Made by a program: the position numbers and the translations under genes. A stretch of DNA of 64,000 nt from Malus domestica. Taxonomy: Eukaryota > Streptophyta > Magnoliopsida > Rosales > Rosaceae. Each line of letters opens with the position of its first letter. Position 1 is the stretch's first letter. The stretch lies in the NCBI RefSeq assembly GCF_042453785.1, contig NC_091667.1, forward strand, positions 35,208,001 through 35,272,000, given 5' to 3'. Shown one piece after another: positions 47,688-59,359 of the stretch. Under the pieces are notes generated by a model. It was not told the origin of the DNA, searched no databases, and saw nothing but the letters and a program-made list of their open reading frames with translations.

Positions 47688-49788
47688 ATGGCGATAATCT
47701 CCGACATCCAGGAGGAACAGAGCTCGCCCGAGACGAAGCCTTCGCAGGCGGCGGCGGCGGCGTCGTCGTCGTCGTCGTCGAAAGCGGCGACCTTTACCGC
47801 GAAGTTGGATCGCTCGAACCCTCTAGGGTTAGTGGAGAAGGTGTTGGAATTTCTTGCTCAGGAGAGCGATTTCTTCAAGAAGGAGACGGCGGAGAGGGAG
47901 GTCGCATCGATCGCGCGCGCCTTGAGGGAGAAGGAGAGGAAGAAGGAGGAGGAGGAGAGGAAGAAGAGGAGGCAGGCGGAGGAAGAGAGGAAGAAGAAGG
48001 CGGAGGCGGAGAAGAAGTCGAGCGAGGAGCCGAAGGCGGAAGTTAAAAAGGAGGAAACTGTGGAGGAGGGTAAGAAAGAGGAGGAGAGTAGCTTGAGAGG
48101 TACCAAATCTTTTTTCTTTGCTTTAAATTTGATTAGAGTTCCACTTTCTTTTAGGGTTTAGTATTGATATATCTGAAATTTTAATTCTTTTATACATAAA
48201 TTAAAAGGGGCGACCCCAAGCTAGTTTCAGGGACGTCTATCGTTCGCAGTCTTATCCTTGCTTTGAATGGAATAATGTGTCTTTGTTCTGTGAAACATAA
48301 AAAGTTTGAATCTTTCAACCAATTTGATATGATTGTTCGCCAATGCCTGTTGGGATACCAGTGTTTTGGATGTGTGTAAATTCTTGTTTTTCCTATGTAA
48401 CACCAAGCGATTTGAACAGTTCCGAACAAAGGGAATGGACTGGATTTGGAGAAATACTCGTGGACGCAGAGCCTACAGGAGGTTAATGTTGTTATTCCCG
48501 TGCCGACTGGAACTAAATCTAGGTTCGTTGTGTGTGAGATCAAAAAGAATCATCTGAAGTTTGGACTGAAGGGGCAGCCTCCGATCGTCGATGTAAGTCT
48601 TCTTTTGGATGGTTATTGACTTTCTAAATTAATGTCTATGAAACAGATTCCTAAAAAAAAAAAAACAATTAGATTTAGTAGGAAGATGGTTGTTCATCTG
48701 ACTAATTTGAGACAACGGATGATTATCTGGTATATTCCGTTTAGGTTATATTTCCATCGACTAATGTAAGCCCTAATACTTGCAGGGTGAACTTTTTCAA
48801 GCTATCAAGCCTGATGATTGTTACTGGAGCATAGGTATGTCAATTAACACAGTTCAACTTATTACTTATCATTTTGCTTATGTACAATGGAGTATAACAC
48901 AGCATTGAAAAATGTTTCACTTTTCTAAATAGAAATTAGAGTCATAAGTACTTGGTGAATTGATCACATGGTGCCCTGCTCTTTACTCTTAAAACAAATT
49001 TTAAACACGTCGGATTGCTTTGCAGGGTTCCGTGGTTATGAGTTTCACTCGATTTCTACACTTGGTTTTTTAGGACGTAGTGTCTTTTAAATGCGTGTAT
49101 CATGTTTCTCTGATTTTCCTAATTGTAATCCATGGGTTTTTGAGCACATGAGCTATTTGAATGCATAATATCCATGCTAATTCCAGAGGACCAGAGTGCC
49201 GTCTCAATTCTACTGACCAAGCACAATCAAATGGAGTGGTGGAAAAGTCTGGTGAAAGGTGATCCTGAGATCGACACTCAAAAGGTTGAGCCTGAGCCCA
49301 GCAAACTGTCTGACCTGGATTCTGAAACACGCCAGACTGTTGAAAAGATGATGGTAATTCTCCCACTTCTGCTTTTTTTCTCTCTGCATTTTGTTTTTCG
49401 CTGCTGGTAGTTATTAACCGATGAGCATCTGTGAAAGGCATTTTACTTGCTGTTTGGTCCACCATGAGTTTATATGTTCACCATTCATGTTCACGTTGCT
49501 GCCTATTTGTACGTTTTGTTTCTTCATGGTTACTAAGAGGTGTATGTTTTGATTTTACAGTTTGACCAGAGACAGAAGCAGATGGGGCTCCCCACTAGCG
49601 AGGAGATGCAAAAACAGGAAATCTTAAAGAAGTTCATGTCCGAGGTAATTTCTTGAGGCTCGTCTACGCTACTCATTCAATCAAGAAGGTTCCCTTTTGC
49701 AACTGGTATGCAAATTTGCTTACACTGTTTATATATCGTTCTGTTGCAGCATCCGGAGATGGACTTCTCAAGGGCCAAGATACAGTAA
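47688..49788 (+). CDS. BOB1: NudC-domain chaperone, BOBBER1-like
   Basis: Plant BOBBER1 is a NudC-family small chaperone (CS/p23-type domain) needed for development and heat tolerance. Exons are 47688-48099, 48420-48592, 48786-48834, 49187-49353, 49561-49644 and 49750-49788, giving 307 residues in one frame, close to the Arabidopsis length. The first exon encodes an N-terminal NudC-like helix region, an Ala5-Ser6 run (21-31) made by pure GCG and TCG repeats, and a long Lys/Glu-rich coiled coil (about 85-135). The CS domain follows (about 147-236) with [44 protein letters not shown] and CYWSIEDQ. The conserved [21 protein letters not shown] segment and the C-terminal [20 protein letters not shown] and HPEMDFS motifs are present. 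The start was set at 47688, the first ATG after the predicted leader start; an in-frame ATG at 47544 lies upstream of the TATA box. Confidence 0.95.
47745..47780 (+). repeat. Coding trinucleotide repeat (GCG)5(TCG)6
   Basis: Five GCG codons then six TCG codons give Ala5-Ser6 in the BOB1 N-terminus. Likely length-variable between alleles without breaking the frame. Confidence 0.9.
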
Positions 49789-50235
49789 ATCTGAGTTGTT
49801 CAGTTCGCAGACAGACTAATAACTTTTGAGTTTGATTAGCAGAGAGAGAGGAAAAAGAACTTTTTCGTTCAGCTACTGCTTAATGTTGTTTTAGAAAACA
49901 AATTGATGTCATCGGTGTGTGATCTTTTTACGGGTGTTTAGGGTGTCTAAACTGGCTCGAACGCTGTTAATATTGTGGGATTTGGTTCATTTCTGGATAA
50001 TAGTTTGATTAGCATAACTTCTTGGCTTCCCTGCACATTTTATCTTTCGAGTTTGATTGGTTGCTTGAGGCGATTTCTTAACATTGTTTTGGCAACAAGA
50101 GAGTCTGGGCTACCTGTGCAGTTGCCCTCTGCCTTTTTCTTGTTTGCATCTCTTGCCCAGAAATAAGGCCTTTCAGGTGCATTTTGGGTCCCAACCACAA
50201 ACAATGAGGCTAAATACTCTTTTGGGTCCATCCTA
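49789..50235. other. BOB1 3' trailer and flanking DNA
   Basis: Trailer after the TAA at 49786-49788. Further along there is no recognisable gene, and a 63-codon open frame at 49975 has no supporting signal. Confidence 0.4.
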
Positions 50236-50420
50236 TTGGAGGTAATTTGAAACACCATTAATGGTATTTTTTTACTTGTAAATAAGAGGTTTTATGTTTT
50301 ATTTTCGTCAAATGCGAATTTGAATCATATTATTGCGAGATCATTACAAGGCTTAGCTCATTCCTCCACCTTTTAGTGTAGACAATATCATTTAGTTTAT
50401 AAAAAAAAAAAAAAAAAAAA
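50236..50420 (+). repeat. SINE-like element with poly(A) tail
   Basis: The body has a degenerate B-box-like stretch ('gcgaatttgaatcat'), the tail 'ccaccttttagtgtagacaatatca' and an uninterrupted A-tract of about 20 (50400-50420). The same 3' tail style (AGTGTA..) and 'agaggtttta' occur at 26070-26190. Assignment as a tRNA-derived SINE is inference. Confidence 0.5.
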
Positions 50421-50732
50421 GGCTATTTGCGAAAGGTTTGTAGGTCAAAAGTGGCTTATGTTGTAGGATGTGATGTCGTTTTGCGGTTGTATGTTTTTTA
50501 TTTTTGTTAAACGATATATTTTATTTTATTAGATGTTAGATTAATATCGACAAGATTTAAATTCATGTCGTGAAGCAAAGACTTCACATTTTTATTACCA
50601 TTGTGATAGAGGGTCTTTTGCGGCTGTATTTCAATCCGAATTGTAAGTTCTCACATGATTGTGGTTGCTTAATATTATTACAACAGTGTTCACTTAATTG
50701 TCTCTTCGTCGTATGCATGTCTTGTGACTTGG

Positions 50733-51223
50733 GGACTCAGATCCTCTCCTAAGCTGTTGCCAATGGGGCCTAGGGTTCAATTGATCCCAGCCCTTCAAAT
50801 TCATCATGCGGCCAAGAATGGCCAAGCAGCTTTCAAATTTTTTTCATGCAACCCAAGGCAATTTTTTTTGCCTTCCCTACAATTCCCGCTCCCCTAACAA
50901 ATCAGCTACACACAGGACTCTAATCCCATCTCTCATCACCGGAAACCCACCATAATTCGCCGGATAATTTAGTCAAACCCGCATGGCCGGATTTGCATGC
51001 TCCAACTCCCAATCCCGTCAACGAAGATCTCTCTCACAAGGCTATTCCCACACCCAAAGATCTCAGCTTTCGCTTATCTTCTTCCACCTCTCTCTCTCTC
51101 TCTCTTCCCGTTTCTCTCTATTTCCAACCCTCTCTCCTTTTTTGCCGCAGGATGAATTTGAAGGGCTGGGATCAATTGATCCTTAGGCCCCGTTGGCAAC
51201 GGCTCAGGAGAGGATCTGAGTCC
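50733..51223. mobile_element. MULE-type MITE (491 bp) with about 80-bp inverted ends
   Basis: GGACTCAGATCCTCTCCTAAGC..CAATTGATCCCAGCCCTTCAAATTCAT at the left is repeated in reverse complement at 51145-51223 with a handful of changes. The flanks GTGACTTGG (50724-50732) and ATGACTTGG (51224-51232) are a 9-bp duplication with one mismatch. Long inverted ends and 9-bp duplications are the hallmark of Mutator-like elements. The interior (about 50870-51140) is GC-richer, has a CT-microsatellite and is not self-complementary. It might be captured host sequence. Confidence 0.85.
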
Positions 51224-51354
51224 ATGACTTGGTGCATTTTTTGCAGTGATATCCGACCTAATTGTGCCATTTGGCATTTAAGACTTTGAGACGTGCATGC
51301 CTTAAAGTTTAGGGAGGGAATCTTTTCTGCAACGCTCTGCCATTTGGCATTAAA

Positions 51355-51685
51355 TGTTGAGAGTTGTACCACATTGGTGTGGAACAATATTTTCTATATG
51401 CTTATATGATCTTGAGTTACTTTCTATATTGTCAATTGGTTTTATGGTAGAACCTCAATTTCATCATGGTATCAGAGCGGGTTGTTCTCGTGTGACGTCA
51501 AACGGCCACACGCGCTCCACGTCACTTAGTTGTTGTCCATGTGTAGGCTTGAAAATCCACCACACATGCGGGGGCGTGTTGAGAGTTGTACCACATTGAT
51601 GAGGGACAAGGTTTGATATGTGCTTATACGATCTTGAGTTACTCTCTATATTACCAATTAATTTTATGATAGAATCTTAATAAGG
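51355..51685 (+). mobile_element. TRIM: miniature LTR retrotransposon (about 330 bp)
   Basis: LTR1 is 51355-51466 (112 bp, TGTTGAGAGTTG..TTTCATCA). It is followed at 51467 by TGGTATCAGAGCGGG, the tRNA-Met primer site. About 110 bp of interior holds no gene, then a purine tract (GCGGGGGCG) at 51568-51576. LTR2 starts at 51577 with TGTTGAGAGTTGTACCACATTG and tracks LTR1 to about 51685, its last bases being diverged. This is the full TRIM architecture without coding capacity; movement would need enzymes from another element. The flanking duplication is not clear. Confidence 0.85.
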
Positions 51686-51689
51686 ATGG

Positions 51690-52385
51690 TTTAGGGAGTC
51701 AAGCTTACGCGTTATCTATGGACACCTCGAATTATTATGCGTTTTAACTTTTTAATGCAACGAGAAGCAAATAAATTGTGCGGTTGTAGGTAAGCGAGCG
51801 AGGAACGTGTCGAAATTGTTCGACTTTGTCCCACGCTCGAGCATCCTTTTGACTTTAAATGTATCAGAGGCCACCACAAACTGCCACGTGCCCCTAAATG
51901 CCACTTGGGTCACTGTCGGCTGTCCCTTTCCATTAAAAGGTTGTGGGATCCCCCACAAATTGTCCTGTTGTGAGGGAGGGAGGGAAGAAGGGAGGGAGGT
52001 CACGTAACACTATAGGCCCTAGAAAAGGACCCCCTTGTTTTATACTCTATTCATCCCTTTTTGGTTTGGGAGGGAGAGAAGGGACTCGCTCACTCGGGAG
52101 GACTTTGTTTGTTCCCCGCTACCGCAATCACATTTCGCATGGTCCTCTGTGTCCTTTGTTGTGCTGGACATCCCCAATTGAATAGCAGAGAGCGCATGCC
52201 TCTCTGTAGCGTTGTGCATCTTTTCTTATAACCACGGCAAATGTCTTTTTCAGTCTTGGTTTGACATGATTTAAGTGTTAGTGTTTTTCGAAAGAGTTAA
52301 TATCTCCATTACTTAAACCCCTTGCTAGTTGCTACCCTGTACCCTTGTTAATATCGAAAGATGATATCATAGATCGTGTTACAAT
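51690..52385. other. Intergenic DNA, nothing firm
   Basis: Less AT-rich than its neighbours, with a purine stretch GGGAGGGAGGGAAGAAGGGAGG (51974-51996) that could adopt unusual structure. No gene was recognised. An 80-codon open frame at 51943 is not supported. Confidence 0.4.
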
Positions 52386-53880
52386 TCTAAACTGGGTTAA
52401 TTAGGGTTCCAATTTCTTGATAGAGATTTTGCCACCTATGTAAATAAGGGCAAAATCACGTGAAATACTTGCAAGAATACAAGGATGTCGTAGTATAGAT
52501 GCTTATGCAAGGTTGTTCTCCTCAATGACTATTTAAACAATTTATGTAAAAACAATTCCTAATTAACTACTTTAAAACTTGAGAAAAGAGATTTTGAGAT
52601 TGGGTAATATTAAAAATGAATTTTAAACAAAAACTAATATAATCGAAGAAAAGAGTTTTAAATACCAATTTATAAAGGTATTAGGGTTCCACTATCACCT
52701 AGCAATCCTACGAATTTCTACCAATTACTTATGATCTACACATGCCACTTTGAAGGTTAGGTTTTCCTAATATATATTCTCCTCGTGATATTCAAGCAAG
52801 AACGTATATCTATCATGCAATCCGTCTGTGATATTCAGATAAAATATAAACATGTAAGACTCATTAAATTCTATGAAAACCTTTTGAAAAACCATGCAAT
52901 CCCTAAGAGTGTGATATTCGCCTTAGATGAAATTACAATTATCAATCACAAGAAGCAATACTCAATCCTCCGGTGATATTCCGACCGAATTGCATCCAAT
53001 TACTTGTCTAAACATCCTAATGATGGCCAGTCATCAAGACAATTAGATAGTTTAAAACAGTGATCAATAATTCAAAGTGTGCATGCAATCAATCATAAGC
53101 AATTTAATAAAAATTACATATTCATGCTAAGGCTCAAGGTTTCGCCCTAGTAAGAGAAATTAGTTACGCATATTCATAGTTGAAATCACAGAAAATATTA
53201 TTAAAAATAAAAGGAATGAAAGCACCTTAAAGTAGAAAATCTCCAAGAACCCTAGCCAAGTTCTTTGTCTCTGAAGTTGAATAATAATAAGCGTCCCTCC
53301 AAAACTGTAGACGGCAAAGCAATATATTTGCTAAGCCATCGCACAAAACCTAAGACATAGGTCTCTTATTCCAGCTAGGAAACTAAATAATAATAAAATA
53401 GCTTAGAAAATAAAGTTCTAATTAAACTAGGAGAATCTGCCAAGTAATTGTCCAGCCACGTTTTAGCCTTAGATCTCCTCCAAATCTGGCCCAAGATAGC
53501 TTGTTTTAAAGATCAGGACATTCCGAACACATCTCCAGAAGGCCATGAAACCATCCGAGGTTATCTTGGGCTCCAAAAACGCAATTTAAGCCCAGAAACG
53601 TCAATTTCCAGCACCACGCTCATTTATTTTATTGCCAGAAAATAACCGTTTGGTGGAAACATCCCAAATTTTGATACGATCAAGCTAAGTAACTCACGAA
53701 CGTCCTCCAACTGGAATTACTCTAAAATTCATCCATTTGACAACGTTTTGCTCCAGATGAAGTCGAAAGTCCTATATTAGAAATACAATTCAAAGTTTCA
53801 AAATTCTTCCAAAATATACTAAGAATAGGGTTAAATATATAATATAAAATCACTTATCAATCCACTTGCATTTGATTAAT
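52386..53880. repeat. Probable non-coding retroelement relic (low confidence)
   Basis: A 1.5-kb block of even composition with three related phrases near 52780, 52830 and 52905-52975, each pairing 'gtgatattc' with 'atgcaatcc' or 'caatcctcc'. Its texture reminds me of the non-coding parts of large LTR elements. No LTR pair, primer site or coding domain could be found, so this is only a suspicion. Confidence 0.3.
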
Positions 53881-55194
53881 TATCATTCCATGTGCAAACA
53901 CAAGCTTTTGATTGTTTTGCTAGTGTGGTGGGGCTAATGGCAATCGTTTTCGACCGGCTCTTTCCCTTGAAAGAATATGAAAAGGGGGATTTAGCTGCCA
54001 AACCCTTTTTCTTTTTAAGTTTTATGTGCGTTGGGATATGTTGAGGCTTCTCTCTTTAAGTGGGATGTGTTTTAGCTTACTGCCATATTTAACTCTTTAG
54101 GTTGAAAATTCAACTTGATGAGAAAGCGATGCATTCTTACTCTTCCAACAGTTTCACAGGCAAAGAGCCGATCGATTTAATTCTGGATTAATTAGCACTT
54201 GGACTAGTTTGAATGGTAGGGTATTAGAAAAGGGTTGGGATGTATACCTTTAGACTTTCAATTCAGTGTTCCTAATTATTGAACTAACAGATACATTTTT
54301 GTGAACGTAGCTGGGGAATCCTTTAATGCTCAAGATGCATAGCGTCGTCCTTAGATCGAGCTGACGCTTTGACCAACTGATGTAGCACGATAGTGAAGTG
54401 AAATGAAATTAAGAGAAATAAAAACTTAAATATAGGGTCAACTACCTGAAACCCCCAAAACCCCATCTCTAGCATCACTCTACAAATGCATAGAACTAGG
54501 AAAACAAAGGCTGAACAATCTCACAAGAGAAAGACTCTAAATTACATAAAGTAATCTGATTAGCTAAAAAACTCCTTGGCTGTTATTAAATGCTACTGAT
54601 TCATGTTGAGCATTCATTTTATCCCAACGTTACACAAATGCAATGACCAACAAATCTGCATCAATTATTCGTTTATGCAGTCCAAACTGGCTCTAGTTGG
54701 ACTCAAACAATTGTATATTTCGTCACAAAATTGGCCAAAGAAAATATTTTCTTTAATAAGATAACAATTTAGAAGAAAAGAAAAACTTTTTTTTTTTTGA
54801 AAACTTGGTGAAAACGATCATTTTTTAAATCTCAGTTGCTAAAATGATTAATTTTCAATCTTTCACCAATATTTGATGGATGTCTAGTCAATCTTTGATC
54901 GCTATATCGGTCATAATTGATCAATATTCATTTTAACAATTGAATTGAATTTATGATTATTTTAGCTAGTTTTCCTTTCTTTCTTTTTTCTTCAAGTCCA
55001 AAAACCATTTTGTTCTTCTTCCAAAAACTTAAGTTATTTTCATACACGAGCTGTTAGATGATATTCCACAAATGGAATGACACACATAACTTGGCATAAA
55101 ACTCCAAATGGCTCAATAATGCGAAATGACACCTTATCTCTCTCGATGGCAAAGGACAACATGTCAATGGGAGGGAATTAGGTTAAAAGTTTAA

Positions 55195-55198
<4 letters not shown>
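53881..55198. other. Intergenic DNA, nothing recognised
   Basis: AT-rich, no coding domain in any frame, no clear terminal repeats. Confidence 0.4.

Positions 55199-55250
<52 letters not shown>
55199..55250. repeat. (TA)n microsatellite, about 26 units
   Basis: Pure TA repeat of about 52 bp, followed by an AC-rich run (CACACACACATG). Confidence 0.95.
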
Positions 55251-55255
<5 letters not shown>

Positions 55256-55358
55256 TAATATTTATACACACACACATGAATATGCATCCATTTCTCACTA
55301 AATAACTAGTTAATTTTCTTGATTAACTCATCAGAGTCTCACACAATACCATCAGCAC

Positions 55359-55378
55359 ATGCATGCATGCATGCATGC
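55359..55378. repeat. (GCAT)n tetranucleotide repeat
   Basis: CATGCATGCATGCATGCATGC is a self-complementary run in which every TGCATG/CATGCA could act as an RY-type motif. It is short, and I see no gene that it would control. Confidence 0.8.
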
Positions 55379-55379
55379 C

Positions 55380-58300
55380 GAATGATGCATTGCGTTGCAC
55401 TGCATGCGCACTAGTTGTTAGGTTTTAGTATCTTCTTCTGCAAGTGGATCATCACAAACCCTATTAGGGTTGTCTGTATATGCAGTATATAGGAACTTGT
55501 ACTTCAAATAATTCGAGTATGACAACGTGTACTGCACCATGGAATGGTCCTACTTTTCTGAAAGTGAGGAGGTACTCTGAATTGTGCCCTAAATTGAAAC
55601 CCATTATTGGTCACATTCATATGAACTGACGACGCGTACAGTTTCTAAAATTTTGATTGCAACTCACCGAAACTTTATAATACTCGTAATATCTTATACT
55701 CCAAAATTATGAAAAATTATAGGTGTAATCAAAAGATATCTCTAAGTGTTTTGCTCATCACGTGAAATATAGAATCTCTCCCGAAAACTATATATATTAC
55801 CTTTCTGATATAATTAACCTTGTTGCAAAAAAAATAAAAAAATAAAAAATATTGGGGTTGTAGCTTCCAATATTTGAAAGGCTTTTACAGTTTTGACAAT
55901 GTTGATGCACAAAACCGGAGGTCTTGGAACAACGTAAATCCGGCCGTGAATTTGCAAGTAATGTAAATAACACAAAATATATCATGGTTCACCCCAAGGT
56001 TTGGGCTACGTCCATAGTGATTGTATTGTATTTCTCTGAGAAGTGAGGGAGAGAGTGTGAGAGCTTTGCCCTAGATAGGAGAGACTTAGAGTTTGTGAGG
56101 GTGAGGAGGCCCTTTTACAGAATAAGGGCTCCTCCCCTTTTTACATATTTGCCCATTTCTTTATTACATGATTACATTTAAGTCCTCCGACTATTTATTC
56201 GAGGTCTAAATACGAGATCCTAAATATGGTATAAACAGACAAAAATACAAATTAAAACATATTATATATATGCAGGATGTAGCCTCCCAACCAAATGAGG
56301 TTGACATGTTAGTAATCGAGCACCACAAATGCATACAAGGAAATAGAAGAGTCAAATCAGCGGGAATGCAAAATTTCTCTATTTTGGAATATTTTCCGAG
56401 TCTGGACAATTAAGATAATAGCTTAATTTTTTATTAGCAAGAAAAAAAATTCCTGAAAGTGGAGAAACACTTACATAGCATGAGTTACCGTTATAGAGAC
56501 GTTTCTTGCTAATGAAATAAAGACATGTGTAAGTTTTTGTTCATATGTCATTGTTACATTAACACAAAACAATATGTGTTAAGATACCCGTGCGATGTAA
56601 GTTGTGTTTTTTTTAAAGTGACAGTACCTGTACCACACCTTTCAAAATATAAAATCATTAATTTAACATAATAAAAGTCACATTACTAGTGCATCTCCCC
56701 GGGCCTTTTGCCCGTTCGGATTGTCCCTCCTTCTCATTGCCCTAGCATCCATCCAAGGCATTCTTCTCAATCTTTGTACGTAGTTGGAAAACCTAATCTT
56801 GCTGAACAAAAATTAACAAAAAGTATGCGTGGACACAATTATACAAGGGTAATGCGAGGTAGATTAAATTTTGAGACAAAATTTGTAAATTCAATGATGT
56901 GTCATCAATAGGAATGAGCATGTTTATCAACGCTTAAATAATAAACAAATAATCTGCTTACATGTCCTTTAGTTTTCAAAATTTTGTCTATATATTTAGT
57001 CTTCATAGCATTATTGATTGTACAATGGTATTTAGGGAGGAAACTTAATTAAGAGAGAATTCAATTAATTAGTGAATAAAGAATTAAAAATTCAACCGTT
57101 TTATTGCAAGTTAATTGATTTTGAGTGCAATTAGAAAACAGTGTTTGTTTCCAACGGGTAGAAGCCAAACAAAATTATAAATGAAATGATATGTCCAAAG
57201 CAAAAAACATATATATGATATATAGGTCATATCACCTAACTTTGTTTTTCCACCGACTCGCTTGTATTGGACGACGATCCTATCACTTGCAGTATCAACG
57301 CATTACGATCAATTCCAAATACTAATATTGCACATTGACGTAAACATTTAATAAAATTGAAAAGTTAGTATCAATATATACCTCTTAGACTAGCTAGCTA
57401 GTGGTATAGAGAAATGTTAGCGGAGACATATCTCAGTATGAGTACCTTCGTCATCACATATGACTATACGTACGAGTGAAATATTCACATGAAAATATAT
57501 TAAGTTACTACGCAAAACCTTTCGTAGTTAAGAGTATTCGTAGTTAAGAGTAAAGATTAACTAAAATGGTTCTTCTGATTTAGACATTGTCAATCATATC
57601 AAATGTCAAAGTTCGGGTATATCTGTTAAACCAAATGAAACCAATAATACGACTACGCTGCCAAGTTGCAACACTTTTCCTTTGTGTATACTGAAGACTT
57701 ACTATATTCATGAAGTGAAATATGCAATTTAAGATCCAATCAATGGCCAAATTGGGTTTCAAATAAGAGAAAAGTCATGATCAGCAAGAAAATACGCTAT
57801 TATCTCGTACAACAGTCCAGGTGAACTGCCTTTCACATCACAATTTGAGCATTTGATTACAATTTAATTAAAGAGATTATTTATATATTCAGTATTATAC
57901 ATATTTTGGCTTGATATATATAATTCCTTCCTCTGTTTTTCTCTTTCATCAGAAGCTCACAACACAGACATATCACTTCAGGTTTACATCCAAAATAATC
58001 CAAAAAGCGCCTGCGAGTGAGGACCCCATTGATACCAAAGCAATTCCAGTTGCAATTGGCGATGGAAAACAAAAACCAATATAGCCACCAGACAATTCTG
58101 TCCAGCTGCGTTTTTAACCAACCCTCCTTCCCAGCGTGCCATCTCATTCCATATTTCACACCTTCGCCGTGTAATTTCTACCATTCACATTTTTCAACTC
58201 AAAACTTACAAAACCCTCCGTTAATGTCTTCAATTTTTGTATTTGCAATGACAAGATTTCGCCGCATTTGGTGTCTTTTTTTTGGGGTTTGTGGTTAAAC

Positions 58301-58900
58301 CCTCCAGCCATCCTCTCCAGCAGTTGTAAAAAAATCATCACCCATCGCTTTCGTTTCAACTTGTAATTTTCGACCACTATGTTTTTCAACTCAAAACTTA
58401 TAAAATTCTAAATCGCTACAACCCTCTTTCAATTTTAGAACATTTTCGCACATATTTTTTTTCATTTATATTTGTTCCTTGATTATTCTTTGATTCATGC
58501 AATTGAAAATCAAAAAATAACTGTGTGTAGATGAAAAAAAAAAAGAAGAGCCCGCATAAACTACTATCCCTCAATTTTTAGGACCTTTTTTTTTTTTTTT
58601 TTTCACGCGACATGCATGCAGCATGATGAAGTGAAATGTAAGGATTTACAACCAGTAAACTTTTCCGATCACCTATATATTCATCTAAAGCTTGTGCCAC
58701 TTGCTATTTAGCCATGTGATTTAAATCTAAACAGAAAATGGAACTCCCAAAGCGTAGACTCTCAAGAGCACCTCTTCATTCGTGAGAAAGGGAAATCATT
58801 AGGGTTTTGTGAGAGGAATAATTTGTGTCTCTTAAAAAAACAAGTCGTAGCTTAAAGATGCTAATACAAAACGATCAAGTTCACTTCACCTCTCTTTCAT
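55380..58900. other. Intergenic DNA, mostly unrecognised
   Basis: A block at 55850-56130 ('catggttcaccccaaggtttgggctacgtcca' and following) reads like part of a retroelement leader or LTR, but no partner was found. Elsewhere AT-rich sequence with T- and A-tracts (58527-58541, 58587-58602). Open frames of 60-93 codons at 57.9-58.4 kb overlap each other on both strands and look like chance. Confidence 0.4.
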
Positions 58901-58945
58901 TAGGTCAACTTCAAGACTGCAGAATTTGTGGCTTCATATAGACTT

Positions 58946-59359
58946 ATGCTATATAACAAGAAACAGAAAAACGTGACAGAAATAGGCACATGGCCGACCC
59001 ATATGTATGCGCTGAGCAACCATGCATATATACAATCATTTCCCATGATAACTGGCAAAGCCAAGACATTATTTCATTCTTTGCCTGCTGAAATGTCCAC
59101 TACCAAATTTCAGCTGCCAAGTGTACTGATCCGAAAGCGCCAAATGGACGCGAGCAATTCCTGCAATCTATCCATTTCCATTGACATGGACATGCAAAAG
59201 AATGAGCTAGCTAGCAAAGTCTCTGCATCTTTAAAGCCTTTTGTTTTGAGGTTCCTTGCCAGCTATAGTAAGTTTATGGCTAGAGGGCTTCCCTTCTACA
59301 TTTTCTTTTTTTGTCCCAATGCGGAGGAGTTTAAGGTTTTATGTACATTCTGTGGTTGA
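58946..59359 (+). CDS. Unrecognised open frame, about 137 codons
   Basis: From the ATG at about 58946 the frame runs MLYNKKQKNVTEIG to a TGA at about 59357. It is longer than most chance frames in this AT-rich region and has a basic, Ser/Leu-rich middle plus a hydrophobic stretch near its end (FYIFFFCP). I recognise no domain and see no TATA box or splice partner. It may be a chance frame, a small orphan gene or an exon remnant. Confidence 0.2.
   Translation: MLYNKKQKNVTEIGTWPTHMYALSNHAYIQSFPMITGKAKTLFHSLPAEMSTTKFQLPSVLIRKRQMDASNSCNLSISIDMDMQKNELASKVSASLKPFVLRFLASYSKFMARGLPFYIFFFCPNAEEFKVLCTFCG

Noticed and set aside
8261-49788. A biosynthetic or signalling gene cluster made of CBL, DPP, PME, WSD and BOB1
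   Set aside because: The genes belong to unrelated pathways, lie on both strands and are spaced by many kilobases of repeats.
50983-51289. Overlapping open frames inside the MULE-type element
   Set aside because: They run into the inverted ends and the CT-tract. A captured exon is possible, but no domain is seen, so it was not called as a gene.
52386-53880. A new large LTR retrotransposon
   Set aside because: No LTR pair, primer site, purine tract or coding domain could be found, so it is listed only as a low-confidence repeat-like block.
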